This document shows positions 51,226 through 62,200 of a stretch of 64,000 nucleotides of DNA, in pieces. Each line of letters opens with the position of its first letter. The stretch's first letter is position 1. The translations under genes were made by a program, and so were the position numbers. The notes below the pieces were generated by a model, which ran no database searches, was not told the origin of the DNA, and saw only the letters and a list, made by a program, of their open reading frames with translations. The stretch is from Mayamaea pseudoterrestris. Lineage: Eukaryota > Bacillariophyta > Bacillariophyceae > Sellaphorales > Sellaphoraceae. The stretch lies in NCBI GenBank assembly GCA_027923505.1, contig BROI01000002.1, positions 2,232,001 to 2,296,000 on the forward strand, given 5' to 3'.

Positions 51226-53761
51226 TTGCCTTCCCACGACCAACTTGCAACAGCCAAGTCGGTGAACGACGCTATATATAGACGATATCGTCTCATGGCC
51301 AGAACAATGCTTGATAATCATGCAGAGAGACGGCAGGCAGAGTTACAAAATGGAGCTCTATTGCATGGAAATCCGCGTCGACGTCGAAGACATCAACAAT
51401 CTTTTAATAAACGATCGTTCCTTCTATCGAAGCTGCTGGTCCTGACATGCTGCATAATTAATACATTAAGCTTTTCTTCGCATCCCGTAAGAAGGAGCGT
51501 TTCTCAATCATATTCAAAGAGGATTCAAACGACTCGACTATCATCTGAAGTTGTCCTTGATGCTTCCGTCGCAACATCGGCTACTCAGTTAAAAGCACCA
51601 ATTTACTCGGCAAGCTACGATATTCATCCAAAAACGCAGCCTCTCTTGGAAAGCATTCGATTCTTTGTTTTATTTTGTCACAAAATATTATTGAAACGAA
51701 AGCGACGAGATTTCCTCAAAAAGATCCGCGCCAACCCATTGGCCACCCGCCAGCAAAAGCTACTGGCGCCGTTCAAGTACTACAAACGCACCTTGCGTCG
51801 ACTAGAGGTGCAGCGGCGCAACCTGTCGCAACTGGCTGGATACACGGCGGACATTGTCGCGCCGTCCTTTGCCTTTTTGACGCTGGGCGCGCTACTGACA
51901 TCCATCATTCCGCACTACTACAGCAAGTGCATTCAAGTGGTCGCCACACTTGATCCAGACGCATCCAAAGTGATTCACGCCTTGATGGGTCTGGTGATTA
52001 GTTCCACTTTGGGAGCGCTACTGACGGGTGGTCGCGGCGCGCTCTTTTGGATCGCCGGCTCTCGCGCCAACTACAACATTCGCGTGCGACTGCACCGCAA
52101 CCTGCTGCTGCAGGATGCGTCCTTTTTCGATTCGACGGAGACGGGAACGCTGCTGTCGCGGTTGAACAACGATGTCAACAAGATTGGAATGGTGATTTCC
52201 TATCATGTCAATGTTGTGTGTCGACAATTGGCGCAGTTTATATTTGGAAGTGTTTACTTGCTGCGCATTAGTCCCAAACTTTCCTTTTACGCCTTTGCCG
52301 GAATACTCTTGGTTGCCTACGTGAGTGCCGTGTATGGAGCCTTCAACCGCGAACTGGCCGAGCGCGTGCAAGACACCTTTGCCGATGCCACGGCCGTGGC
52401 GGAGACGAGCTTCAGCATGTCGGAAACGATTCGAGCGTTTAACGGCGTTGAAGTGGATTCGCAAAAGTTTGAGGCTGCGCAGAGTCGGGCGTTGAAACTG
52501 GAGGAGACGCAGGCGTGGGGGTATGGATCGCACAAGTTTATCAGTGATACGCTGCAAGCCATATTACAAGTGCTACTGCTGTTTGCGTGTTGGAAAATGG
52601 GAACTGCTGGCGGATTACCTGCAGCGTCTTTGACAACGTTTATGTTTTATACGAATTTCGTGTTGGAATCGTCCAACGAGGTGGGAGATCAATGGGCCAA
52701 AATTCAAGGTGCCATTGGAGCAAGTTCCAGTGTATTTGAACTTGTTCAGCGTGTCCCTGCCGTGCGTGATCCACCGTTGCCTGTAGTTGATGGTGCAGAA
52801 GGTGCATTGGCACTCAGTGGCAGAAATACGGCCACTAGCAGCAGCGTTATACCGACCAAGACTCCGATTATTGAAATGAAAGACGTGTGTCTCCTATATG
52901 GTGCTATGGATTTGCCGGCGTTAAACAATGTCAACATCAATATATACCCGGGCGATCGTGTCGCCATTGTCGGCAGGTCGGGCTCGGGAAAGAGCAGTAT
53001 GCTTCGGTCCATTCTTCGATTCTACGACCCTTCGTCGGGAACTATAGCATTGGACGGCAAGCTACTCACTGACATGTCGCGACGAGAGATTGCCTCCAAG
53101 ATTGCTGTGGTTCCACAAGAACCAGAGCTATTTCCGATGACGTTGATGGAAAATGTCTTGTTTGGCATTGACAAGGACGCTGTCGATCCAGCGACGGACG
53201 AGCCAATTTACAGCAATGAATGGCGAGAAAAGACGTACGAATGCCTACGGATAGCTGGTTTACCCATTCACCCTGGCAATGACTTGAATTTGGATCTTGA
53301 TACGCGAGTCGGTGACGGTGGTCGGTCACTTAGCGGTAAGTTGTTGCCTGTTGAATATTGTCAAACATCTGGTTGTCAAGTGGAATCTAACTCATGACTC
53401 CATTGTTGTGGTTAAAAAAGGAGGTCAGCGACAGAGAGTTGCTATTGCCAGAGCGCTGATTCGCAAACCGGGAGTCTTGCTTGCCGACGAGCCCACTGCC
53501 GCCCTGGACAGTGCGTCGGAAAAGATTGTCATTGGCGCGCTAAAAAGCGCCATGGAGCATGCCAAAAGCATGGTCATGGTAACGCATCGACTTGGAGTGA
53601 TTCGCCAATTAGAAGTCAACCGCGTGGTTGTCATGGATCGGGGCGAGATTGTAGAGCAAGGGCATCCCGAGGATTTACTGCGAACGAATGGTTTGTACGC
53701 AAGTCTTGCTCGTGAGCAAGGAATCACAAGCGACGATGGGTCCGGACTACGGCGGACGTAG
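51226..53761 (+). CDS. ABC half-transporter, ABCB/MDR-TAP type, probably organellar
   Basis: ATP-driven membrane export. Exons 51226-53335 and 53421-53761 join in frame to 816 residues; the 85-base intron falls inside the signature motif, between LSG and [12 protein letters not shown]. One six-helix membrane domain (about 200-500) precedes one nucleotide-binding domain with Walker [11 protein letters not shown]-loop VVPQEPELF, signature [10 protein letters not shown], Walker [13 protein letters not shown] and H-loop MVTHR. All are intact, so a homodimer or heterodimer is expected. The N-terminus ([20 protein letters not shown]) looks like a signal or transit sequence, suggesting plastid or vacuole. 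A TATATATA at 51273-51280 suggests that translation may start at the ATG at 51295 or 51307 instead. Confidence 0.92.
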
Positions 53762-53934
53762 CGCATTGCATCATTGCATAGGTACTGTGTATTTCGATTA
53801 AATAATTTTGCTCTCGCTCAGAGATACAGTGCTCTACCGCTACGTAGCGCTGCGGTTGCTTCGTTTGCTATAGTCTACCGCTGAGGTATTCCCGCGATGG
53901 CGCAACATGCGGGTAATTGAGATCTGAGTCTGAG

Positions 53935-53942
53935 TACCGATA
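53935..53942. promoter_or_regulatory. TACCGATA motif upstream of GPI-anchored protein gene
   Basis: GAGTACCGATACGATG about 170 bases before the start codon at 54111; the core and flanks match the copy at 28905-28920 on the other strand. Confidence 0.4.
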
Positions 53943-54110
53943 CGATGAATGGCTCATCCAAAATAATGACCATGAATGACCGCGACGACGGATCCTTGAT
54001 CAATCTTGCCATCAATTCTTCGACGTTTTTACAATCGACCAAACCCCTCCATCTACGTTTCGTATTCCCGTTTGACTTCGACTCTATACATACTGATTGT
54101 TCAGCAAAAA

Positions 54111-54877
54111 ATGCAACGGCTAATAAGTTTCTCGCTACTCTGTTCACTCGCTACGGCGCAATTCCAAGGCAACAATGAGTTTCACATCACTTCTCAAGCA
54201 ACCATTACTTGTTCGACGGCAGGATTCAAATGTGGATACAATGAGGAAGACTTTAATTCAGTCGATGCCTCGGGGACGGGTCAAGTCACGGTGGGTGGCT
54301 TTGGGGGCATTGAAAACTTGGTTTGGAGTCCATTGGACGTTTCGACGGATACATTGACACTGGATACTTGTCAAGTTGACTACTGTCTTGTGGTAAGCAA
54401 GAATGAATTTGGTTTTCCATTCATCGGAATAAAAATGTAACATCTTTCCTATTCATTCAGGTTTGCAACGTTGGATGCGACTGCGTCGACGAGTCTGGTG
54501 CAGCCTGCGCGGATGGTTCCTTTGCGCCCACGTCGGCTCCAACCGCAGACACTGGTTCCCAGACCTGTCCCCAAGTGAAAAACACGCAGTACTGCGAGGA
54601 GCTGAGTGCAGTGGTGCAGCCTGGCAATTTAGACAACTTTGACTGCTTCAACTTTTGTGGAGGAGCGACAGTTGGAACGTGCAGCTTTGATGGCGTCTGC
54701 GGCGATTTGACCTGCTCCAATGCGACTGACGGCGGAGCATTGGGATTAGTGCAGGGGTGTACTAAGGCGTTGCTACTTGGAGATGATGGGGGAAGCGCTA
54801 GTGGAGCTCAGTCATTGCGGCTGGCTTGGCTGGCACTTTATCTGGCTGTAACGATGAGTCTGGCTTTGCTCGTTTAA
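54111..54877 (+). CDS. Probable GPI-anchored Cys-rich surface protein
   Basis: Exons 54111-54392 and 54461-54877 (68-base intron) join in frame to 232 residues. The signal peptide is MQRLISFSLLCSLATA. The mature part holds about twenty cysteines, many clustered (CNVGCDCVDESGAAC, CFNFCGGATVGTCSFDGVCG), implying several disulfides. The C-terminus ends in a hydrophobic segment with no cytosolic tail (LRLAWLALYLAVTMSLALLV), preceded by small residues (GGSASGAQS), the form of a GPI-attachment signal. The start was chosen at 54111 because it opens the signal peptide. The family is unrecognised. PIG-M in this window would be needed to build its anchor. Confidence 0.78.
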
Positions 54878-55191
54878 TGTAAATGTTATTCGTTACGGCA
54901 GTGTTGATGTTATTTGTGACTTGGCATTAGCTTGTTAAGGACTTCGACCATTTGTCGTACTCAAAATGTACCGGTACAGTATGACTACTTGAGCGCTGCA
55001 GTATTCCGAAATCTTCTCATACGCTACGAGTACTATGCATTGAAACGCCAAGTAATGACTTATCTTTTACTCTACCTCTAAAAGTCATCAAACTATCGAG
55101 TCAAACAGTTACAGTTTCAACATTAAAAGCATCGCCAAAAGATCAACCGACTGACCATCCCTTATCGATCAATCCATTTCGACGACGCTCC
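54878..55191. other. Convergent 3' regions with one TACCGGTA
   Basis: Between the GPI-protein stop and the cytochrome c stop. TACCGGTA occurs at 54969-54976 inside TGTACCGGTACA. Since both genes end here, this copy is not in an obvious promoter. Confidence 0.5.
54969..54976. promoter_or_regulatory. TACCGGTA palindrome
   Basis: Its 12-base palindrome TGTACCGGTACA is identical to that at 24114-24125. It lies between two converging genes, which counts against a purely promoter role. Confidence 0.3.
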
Positions 55192-55607
55192 TTACGCCGT
55201 GCAGCTCGCCTTGAGGTAAGCAATCAAATCATTGCGATCCTTCTCCTTCTTGAGGCCAGCAAACACCATCTTGGTGCCCTTGATGTACTTCTTTGGGTTC
55301 TCGAGGTACTCGAAAAGGGTGTCCTCCTTCCATACAACTCCTGAATTCTTGTTGGCGCTGGAATAGCTGTAACCCGAGGCCTGTCCAGACTGTCTACCAA
55401 AAAATCCATATAGATTAGGCCCTTGCTTGTGGCTGAGAGTTGAAGAGAAAATTTAAATTGGAAAGTATGAGCAACGGTCGAGAAAGCGAGCGAAATCGAT
55501 CGACGAAAAAGCAGCAGCCGAGCTTTGACCTACCTTCCTCCCTCCTCAACAGTGTGACATTGAGCACACTTCTGCTTGAAAATCTTTGCTCCTTTAGCTT
55601 CAGACAT
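55192..55607 (-). CDS. CYCS: Cytochrome c, mitochondrial
   Basis: Electron carrier between complex III and complex IV. Exons 55534-55607 and 55192-55432 (101-base intron) give 104 residues. Haem attachment is CAQCH (C14, C17, H18), the block [13 protein letters not shown] follows, and the axial Met ligand is M80 in YIKGTKMVF. The length and numbering match animal cytochrome c with no insertions. The intron falls in EEGGS, in the codon for Ser25. The protein needs no cleavable presequence, and none is seen. The gene has no doubtful residues. Confidence 0.97.
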
Positions 55608-56167
55608 GATTAATTTAGTTAATGAACAAGGTGAAATGGCCTTGATCGTTGGAACGAGTTGTGGGACTTGTTCGATGGCCATGGCCGCTCGTCTCGGGAA
55701 GACGAAATTGATGACGCGCTGCCACGCACGTTCCAGTCCTGATCCTTAAGTGTGCTCCACACGGTTTTTTAATCCATCGCCCATGCGACTTTTATGCGAA
55801 GCCGAGATTGTTCGGAAGAACGAAGAACCAATGCCAATTGATCTGCTCGCACTTTGCACTTCTCCATAAAACACCCCAAACGCAAGCTAATGTCGGTGTT
55901 ACTTTGGGTGGCGAGCCTTGAGACGAAACAGATTCACTTATTTTTGGGTTTTGAGGTGTGAAATGAGGGCTAATCATGGGGTCGTCGCGCGATGATGCAG
56001 TAAGCAGTGCAAAAGTGTGCGGTGGTTAAACGTCGATTCTTCTTCGTCCTCCCGTCATCGTCCAGGCCCTACCGGTCATGCAATTTACTGCATACGGATT
56101 ACACATTTTTGTCGTGAAGTGCTGTAACCATTATTGCATTGCATGCATTGCAACTTTGATTGCTACC
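55608..56167. other. Intergenic, no gene seen
   Basis: Upstream of cytochrome c. Short frames in this stretch lack support. Confidence 0.5.
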
Positions 56168-56584
56168 ATGGAGCTTCCAAATCATGTGACAGCGTTTTTT
56201 AAGAGGTATAACTTCCTTGCTGATGAAGATGATGCTTATTGGCTTGCACATCACTGGAAAAGCTTTGTTTGCAGAAACTGTGACGCATCGAAGCAGATTG
56301 TTGGTGATATTGACTTCTTTTTGTCGCCCAGCTGGGCTGTAATGACATGTCCACATTGCAAGCACACATGGAACGTATGTATGGTGTGTCTTTCGCCACT
56401 CACCTACAAAACTAGCGCGCGCACCAAACATGTTAGAAGACAAGGACATCGAAACATGTATGCAGCACATCAGAGAAATACTGTTGTAACTACACAGACT
56501 GATATATCAGTCAATGAGACATTGGAACTTCCCATTGAGAAAGTGGACGACCAAGGCATGAGACACGAGACAGATATGGAATAG
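56168..56584 (+). CDS. Zinc-finger-like ORF in gene-poor DNA
   Basis: 138 residues from ATG at 56168 (ATG at 56078 is also in frame). The middle contains three Cys pairs, CRNC, CPHC and CMVC, then KHVRRQGHRNMYAAHQ with spaced histidines, a plausible zinc-binding module. The segment FFLSPSWAVMTCPHCKHTW is well structured and not low-complexity. The composition is more AT-rich, with less biased third positions than neighbours. After the stop, coding-like text (for example SLDLDWELKEYEAAAVDWKH) continues in interrupted form for about 150 bases, so this may be the surviving part of a longer, decaying gene or transposon-borne gene. I cannot name a family. Confidence 0.45.
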   Translation: MELPNHVTAFFKRYNFLADEDDAYWLAHHWKSFVCRNCDASKQIVGDIDFFLSPSWAVMTCPHCKHTWNVCMVCLSPLTYKTSARTKHVRRQGHRNMYAAHQRNTVVTTQTDISVNETLELPIEKVDDQGMRHETDME

Positions 56585-57604
56585 TAATCGTGGACTCAAA
56601 GATCAAGCTCGTTAGTCTTGACCTTGATTGGGAGCTAAAGGAATATGAGGCTGCCGCTGTTGATTGGAAGCACACGCGGAAGTGGATGCAGGAATATACT
56701 TTGACGAGGAGCCTGTTGGCAAGGTGACTGATCCCCCAATATTGGTGCACAAACGCAGCTAGCAATGTCTCCATTGATGAAATAGATGAAATATCGATGG
56801 AACACGTAGTATTACATACCGCACATGGCAATGAGGTGACAATAGTGAGCTATGATACGTGCCGCAGTTACAGTACCGATACGCCGTCGCACTTTCTTCG
56901 CATGGCGGCACGCGCAATGCGCATGGTTTGCATGTAAGACTGTCCGCATAGAAATCAATCAGTGACGTCATCAAGCGCCGGACGGACGTCACGAGAAAAC
57001 TTCAAATCAAGTTCGCGTCGCTCTTTTTCATCAACGCGCAAAGCAGCGACAGTGCAACAAAGCTTCTACATCAATCTAAAGACAACCAAATAACGATTTA
57101 TAAAGAAAGATGTTGGCGCAGACTGGTCCTGTCACTTGGGAATAGATTCTTTGGGGATGTTGAGGTGCGGAACGATTTTCGCTCAAGCGGGCAAGTGCGA
57201 CATCCATCGGTACTCGACTGCGTCTTAGGATTGCTCGCGCACCTCCTCTCCGATTTTTACTCGTTGGTAACCGTTGGAAAGCCCGTCGAGTCGTGAATGA
57301 AGAGTGATACATAACTAAAAAACGTCAAAAAGGTCATTATGACGTCACTGAAGGCATTCTAAGTTATCATTCACATTGTGAATGACCGGATCAGCAAAAT
57401 GACTCGAACGACGACATGGCTTATGTAAAATTCTCTCGCAATGACCGTTACAGCAAGAGTAAAACGTCAATGAACGACACGTCACGTTTTCCCTCTTCGG
57501 AACCCGATGCTTGACGGAAGGATTCGACCATGGCACTCGAAATTCAAAAAGCAGATGGCATTGTACATAGTTGATGGTTAATAGTACCTCTTTGTGCGTT
57601 TAGC
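56585..57604. other. Gene-poor 1 kb with two motif copies
   Basis: The first 150-350 bases read like decayed coding sequence. TACCGATA is at 56874-56881 and ATCGGTAC at 57206-57213. No terminal repeats were recognised. Confidence 0.4.
56874..56881. promoter_or_regulatory. TACCGATA motif
   Basis: CAGTACCGATACGCC in gene-poor DNA, about 730 bases before the next start codon. Confidence 0.3.
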
Positions 57605-58654
57605 ATGATTTCGAGACCATGGCTCATACTGCTGCAAGCTATTCTGTACATGCCTTGTAGCAGTGCGTTTGTGAGTAGAGATGCCAGTTCATGGAGGTCG
57701 TTCTTCAACAGCAATCGCCGACAGAGTATTGCTCGAAGCAACATGGCAGTCTCTGAAGGCAAACGTATCAACGAGCTCATCGCAGAACCAAGTTATGCAT
57801 CGCTATTGACGAGCAAATCTTTCGATGGAACATCAAGTCCTGCTCTCTTGAACTTTACCCTCCACCAGCACCGCCCGCTGGGATGCACCATTGAGGAAAG
57901 TTTGGCAGCATGCGACGAAAGATCGGGATCAATGGCAGACAATGTCATGCCATTTGTGTTTGTTTCCAAAGTCCAACCGCAGGGGTATGCGCATCAAGCT
58001 GGCCTCCAAGTGGGAGACGTGATTGTTGGAACGAGCGGCTTGTTTGGCGACGTGATTGATGTCACGCGCGCTGGAATGAACAAAATGTGAGTTTGATGTA
58101 TGTATTGGCTGTTGGAAAAGAAGCTATTGCAACATGCTTAACTCTTTACTCATTACTCTGTTTTGGCTTTTTCATTTCGCAGTCGAGGCTTGATATCAGC
58201 CTGCCCCGACGAAGATCCACTCCAGCTGCAGATTGTCCGCGGCACCAATGTTTTGGAGAATCACGAAGCGGCGCTCGTGCAACTCTGCAGTCAAGTCAGT
58301 TCCACGAACGACGAAGTGGATTCCTGCCTCCTGGACTATCTCAAGGCTGGATACGATACCAATTTCGATGACAATGCCGACTCTATTCCATCGACCGCGA
58401 TGGTTGACAATGATGGCAACTTCTTTGACTGCAACGACGCCGACACGGAATGTTTGCTCGACAGCATGCACGGATTCTGGGCCGAAAACACTGCGCCGCT
58501 CATCATTCCCCAGAGTGGCGCGCCCGAATTGGTGAGCGGCCCAGCTGCAGCAGCAGAAAAGCAAGTGGTCAAGCCATGGAGCTCGCGGTCCTCGCCGTCG
58601 GGAACCTTTGTCAGGGACCCATCCACGGGCGTCATGAGGAATTTGGATGCGTAG
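57605..58654 (+). CDS. Plastid-targeted PDZ-like protein
   Basis: Exons 57605-58086 and 58183-58654 (96-base intron) give 317 residues. The signal peptide (LILLQAILYMPCSSA) ends SSA-FVSRD, a diatom plastid motif. The region around residues 115-150 (FVFVSKVQPQGYAHQAGLQV, then GDVIVGTSG) is a PDZ-type carboxylate loop and groove. It is close to the form seen in plant thylakoid and stromal PDZ proteins. The rest contains acidic stretches and no protease triad. A scaffold or assembly role in the plastid is likely but not specified by sequence. Confidence is good for targeting and moderate for PDZ. Confidence 0.75.
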
Positions 58655-59089
58655 TTAGAGAAAATATGTATGTACATAATTAGAGAGAAGGCAAGGCCAG
58701 AAGTTTAACTGTCCTTACTGGTTCGTGCTATAAACGTAGCGGAGCTGTAGATAGTTTCCGCTAAGGAACAATTTAATATAAATAAGAACGATCCACATCT
58801 GCATCACGCCTTTTCACGTAGCCAAGCTGGGTCTTTATTTAATACGTCTTCTACCTGTAGATAAGTTTGCGATAGCTACCGTAGCCTGCGACAGTGCAGT
58901 CACGATGCGACGCGTCATCCAGCCGTCCGTTTCCACAGGAGCGCGAAAAGATCCGTCGATTCGCTTGCCAGCGATACATGTACAAGCATTGCAACCAAAC
59001 GGCTTGGATCAATTTGTAGACTGGACTTGTAAAATTATTGCTAGACAAAAAGAGATCTTGGAAAGTAACAGTGCGTTTGATTTCACAAC
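58655..59089. other. Intergenic between PDZ-like and STT3 genes
   Basis: It contains the 3' UTR of the PDZ-like gene and the STT3 promoter. No separate gene seen. Confidence 0.5.
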
Positions 59090-62000
59090 ATGTCATCTAC
59101 TGTACCATCCTCCAGAAAGGTCCGCAAACACAGCAAGCACCTTGGCGACGACGACTCATCGCCATGGCCGCTGTCAACCTTGATCAAAGCGAGCGTCGCC
59201 CTCTACGTCTTTTACCTGGGATTATCGGCTGCCTACAAGATTCGGCTGGTGGCGATTCAGGAGTATGGGCCAGTCATTCACGAGTTTGATCCCTATTTCA
59301 ACTTTCGAGCGACCGAAGTAAGTGTATCATAACGAGAAGGTGCAAGCGGAACGAGAAAGGAAGAGGCTTGATGTTTAAATGTCTTTTAATGTTCTCATTT
59401 TTTATTTTCTCATTCGTCTCGCAGTACTTGTATTGGAACGGAGCCGAGCGATTCTTCAAATGGTTCGACCATCGCAGCTGGTATCCACTGGGTCGGCCGG
59501 TGGGAACCACCATTTACCCGGGCATGCAGTTCATTGCCGTTTGGATCAAGCGCTATCTACTGAAGACTTGGTCCTTGAACGATGTTTGCTGCTACGTGCC
59601 AGCCTGGTTTGGTGTAATGTCAAGCTTGATCACAGCCTTGATTGCGTACGAATGTACTATTCCAAACAATACAAGTAGTAGCTTGGTGCAGTTTCTAGTG
59701 GATATTTTCAATGGCAAAAAGACGACAACGACAAGTCGATCAATTAATAACAATCATCAGTTTTCTTCGCCAGCACTGGAAGCCTTTTTGTTTACACTCT
59801 GCATGATGGCCATTGTGCCGGCCCATTTGATGCGCAGCGTTGGAGGCGGTTTCGACAATGAAAGCGTTGCCGTCACAGCCATGGTCTTGACCTTTTACTG
59901 CTGGGTGCGCTCCCTGCGCAGCGGAGATGCGTGGAGCTGGCTGTGGGCCTTTGGTACGGCGGCGGCCTACTTCTACATGGTGGCCGCGTGGGGTGGTTAT
60001 GTGTTTGTATTGAACATGATTGGGTGCGTAATGTTCGTGGTTTTTTAAAAAAAGAGGATGCGGCATCTCTAACCTCCGCGCTGCTCCTGCATTAATTACA
60101 GCATGCATGCCGGAGTTCTCGTCCTGCTTGGTCGATTTGATACCAAAGTCTGGGCATCCTACTCTATATTTTACGCACTGGGAACGGCTCTCGCCATTCA
60201 AATTCCTGTCGTTGGATGGACGCCGCTTAAATCGTTGGAGCAGTTGGGTCCCTGCGCCGTATTTTTGGGCTATCAATTGCTGCAAGTATGCGAAACCATT
60301 CGAAAGCGGCAAAATTTGTCGCGCATAGAGGCCATGAAGCTTCGAGTCCGTGTCTTTGGCGCTGCAAGTGTTGTTGCCATTTTGATACTGCTGACGCTTG
60401 TTCCAAAGGGATACTTTGGTCCAATGTCGGCGCGGGTGCGTGGACTTTTTGTCAAGCATACAAAGACGGGCAATCCACTGGTTGATTCCGTGGCGGAGCA
60501 TCAACCGGCGAGTCGGAGGGCATACTTTCAGTATTTGCATCACGTATGTTCGCTAGCACCAATTGGTTACTTGCTGGTGATGGCCAATTTGAGTGATGCG
60601 AGTTCCTTTTTGGTGGTTTGGGCGACGGCGTCATACTTTTTCTCGCACAAGATGGTGCGTCTCATTTTACTTTTGGCTCCCATTGGCAGCATTCTTGCAG
60701 GAATTGGAGCGGCAAGGATTTTTGCATGGTCTCTGCAGCAACTGTGGGAAATGGAATCGTCCGTTGAGGCTCCATTAGTAGATGCATCGTCGACGAGTGC
60801 CAATGGCGAGTCTGATATCAGATCGAGTAAGGATGCGAAGAAAAAGAAGACGCCCAAGAAACCTGCGTTTGCTGCGCAAGAAAGTAGTTTTGAGGGCTTG
60901 ATAATTATGCGCGACACTGCGCGTACCATGCTCAAGACTAAGGAAGGCATCTTTTTCAAACGGACTATCGCGCTTCTTGCATTATGTCTTGGCTGGTATT
61001 TGGGCACCGCTTTTGTCACATACAGTTTCCGCATTGCCTACGACCTCTCAAACCCAAGTATTATAGTCAAGGCTCGTGACGCCGAGAATCGTGTAATTAA
61101 GGTTGATGATTACCGCGAGGCATACTGGTGGCTACGCGACAATACACCTGACGACGCTCGCATTATGGCTTGGTGGGATTATGGATACCAAATTGCTGCA
61201 ATAGGCAACCGTACGACAATTGCTGACGGCAATACATGGAACCACGAACATATTGCACTTCTCGGACTAACTTTAACGACCGACTTGGACGAGGGGTGGG
61301 AAATTGCTCGTCATTGGGCCGACTACATCCTTGTATGGGCAAGTGGGCGAGGTGATGACATGGCAAAATCCCCTCACCTTGCTCGCATTGCCAACTCGGT
61401 GTATCGGGAGCATTGCCCTGATGATCCTACATGCCGGAGATTTGGATTCATTGATAGGCAAGGAACCCCTTCGCCCATGATGGCGCGCAGTCTATTGTAC
61501 AGGCTTCATAGTCACGGCAAGCGACCAGGTGTCTCAGCACCAGAAGACAAGTTCCAGGAAGTCTATAAATCGAGGCATGGATGGGTGCGTGTCTACAAAA
61601 TCATTGGCGTATCAGAGGAGAGCAGGGCATGGTCTGCAGACATTGCCAACAAGAAGTGTGATTCCGGTGGCTGGTACTGCCCTGGTCAGTATCCGCCTGC
61701 AATGGAAAAGGTGCTTGCTCGCAAGAAGGATTTCTCACAGCTCGAGGACTTCAATCGCGGTAAGGGCGACGAAGAGTATACGAAGAAGTACTTCGAAGAT
61801 CTCAACAATCCGCAAAGGGCGCAAAAGAATGCTCGAGCGAATGAAAAAGCGTCTACCCCAAAAGCTGATATCAATGTAGACGAGATATATCAACGCTTTG
61901 AAGACACAGAAGACACGACACTGATGTGGAAGCTCATCAGTTCGGACTCGTTTGACGAGTTGAAAACTTGGTTGGCGGAGGAGCCGCACAAGGCATTTAT

Positions 62001-62151
62001 TCGAAGTAAGGATGGAAGGGGGCCGATGTGGTGGTCATTCGAACAAAAGAATCAGCGCATAACTGATCTCTTAATGAAGGCTGGCGTGCCTCACACTGAC
62101 GGAGATTTAAGGGGAATGACGCCAGTGGATCTGCTGCAAGGTGGCAAATAA
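59090..62151 (+). CDS. STT3: Oligosaccharyltransferase catalytic subunit STT3, copy 1, with ankyrin-like tail
   Basis: Transfers the lipid-linked glycan to Asn-X-Ser/Thr in the ER lumen. Exons 59090-59317, 59425-60023 and 60102-62151 give 958 residues, against about 700-800 in most eukaryotes. Catalytic elements are the first DxD-type loop (HEFDPYFNFRATEYLYW), GGGFDNESVA, the SVSE-like loop SVAEHQPASRRAYFQ and the sequon-binding WWDYG in MAWWDYGYQIAAIGNRTT, with GNTWNHEHIA after it. About eleven to thirteen helices. Beyond the usual end, a Lys/Glu-rich linker leads to two ankyrin-like repeats (DGRGPMWWSFEQKNQRITDL; DLRGMTPVDLL). This tail is expected to lie in the lumen, an odd place for ankyrin repeats. 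A second copy lies tail to tail, 49 bases away. Confidence 0.96.
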
Positions 62152-62200
62152 ATAGCGAGCAAATAATAGTTGTCATACTTAAAAAAAATACTAACGTTAA

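Noticed and set aside
49914-55607. SCO1 and cytochrome c as a functional respiratory gene cluster
   Set aside because: Two unrelated genes lie between them and eukaryotic gene order rarely reflects pathway; treated as chance.
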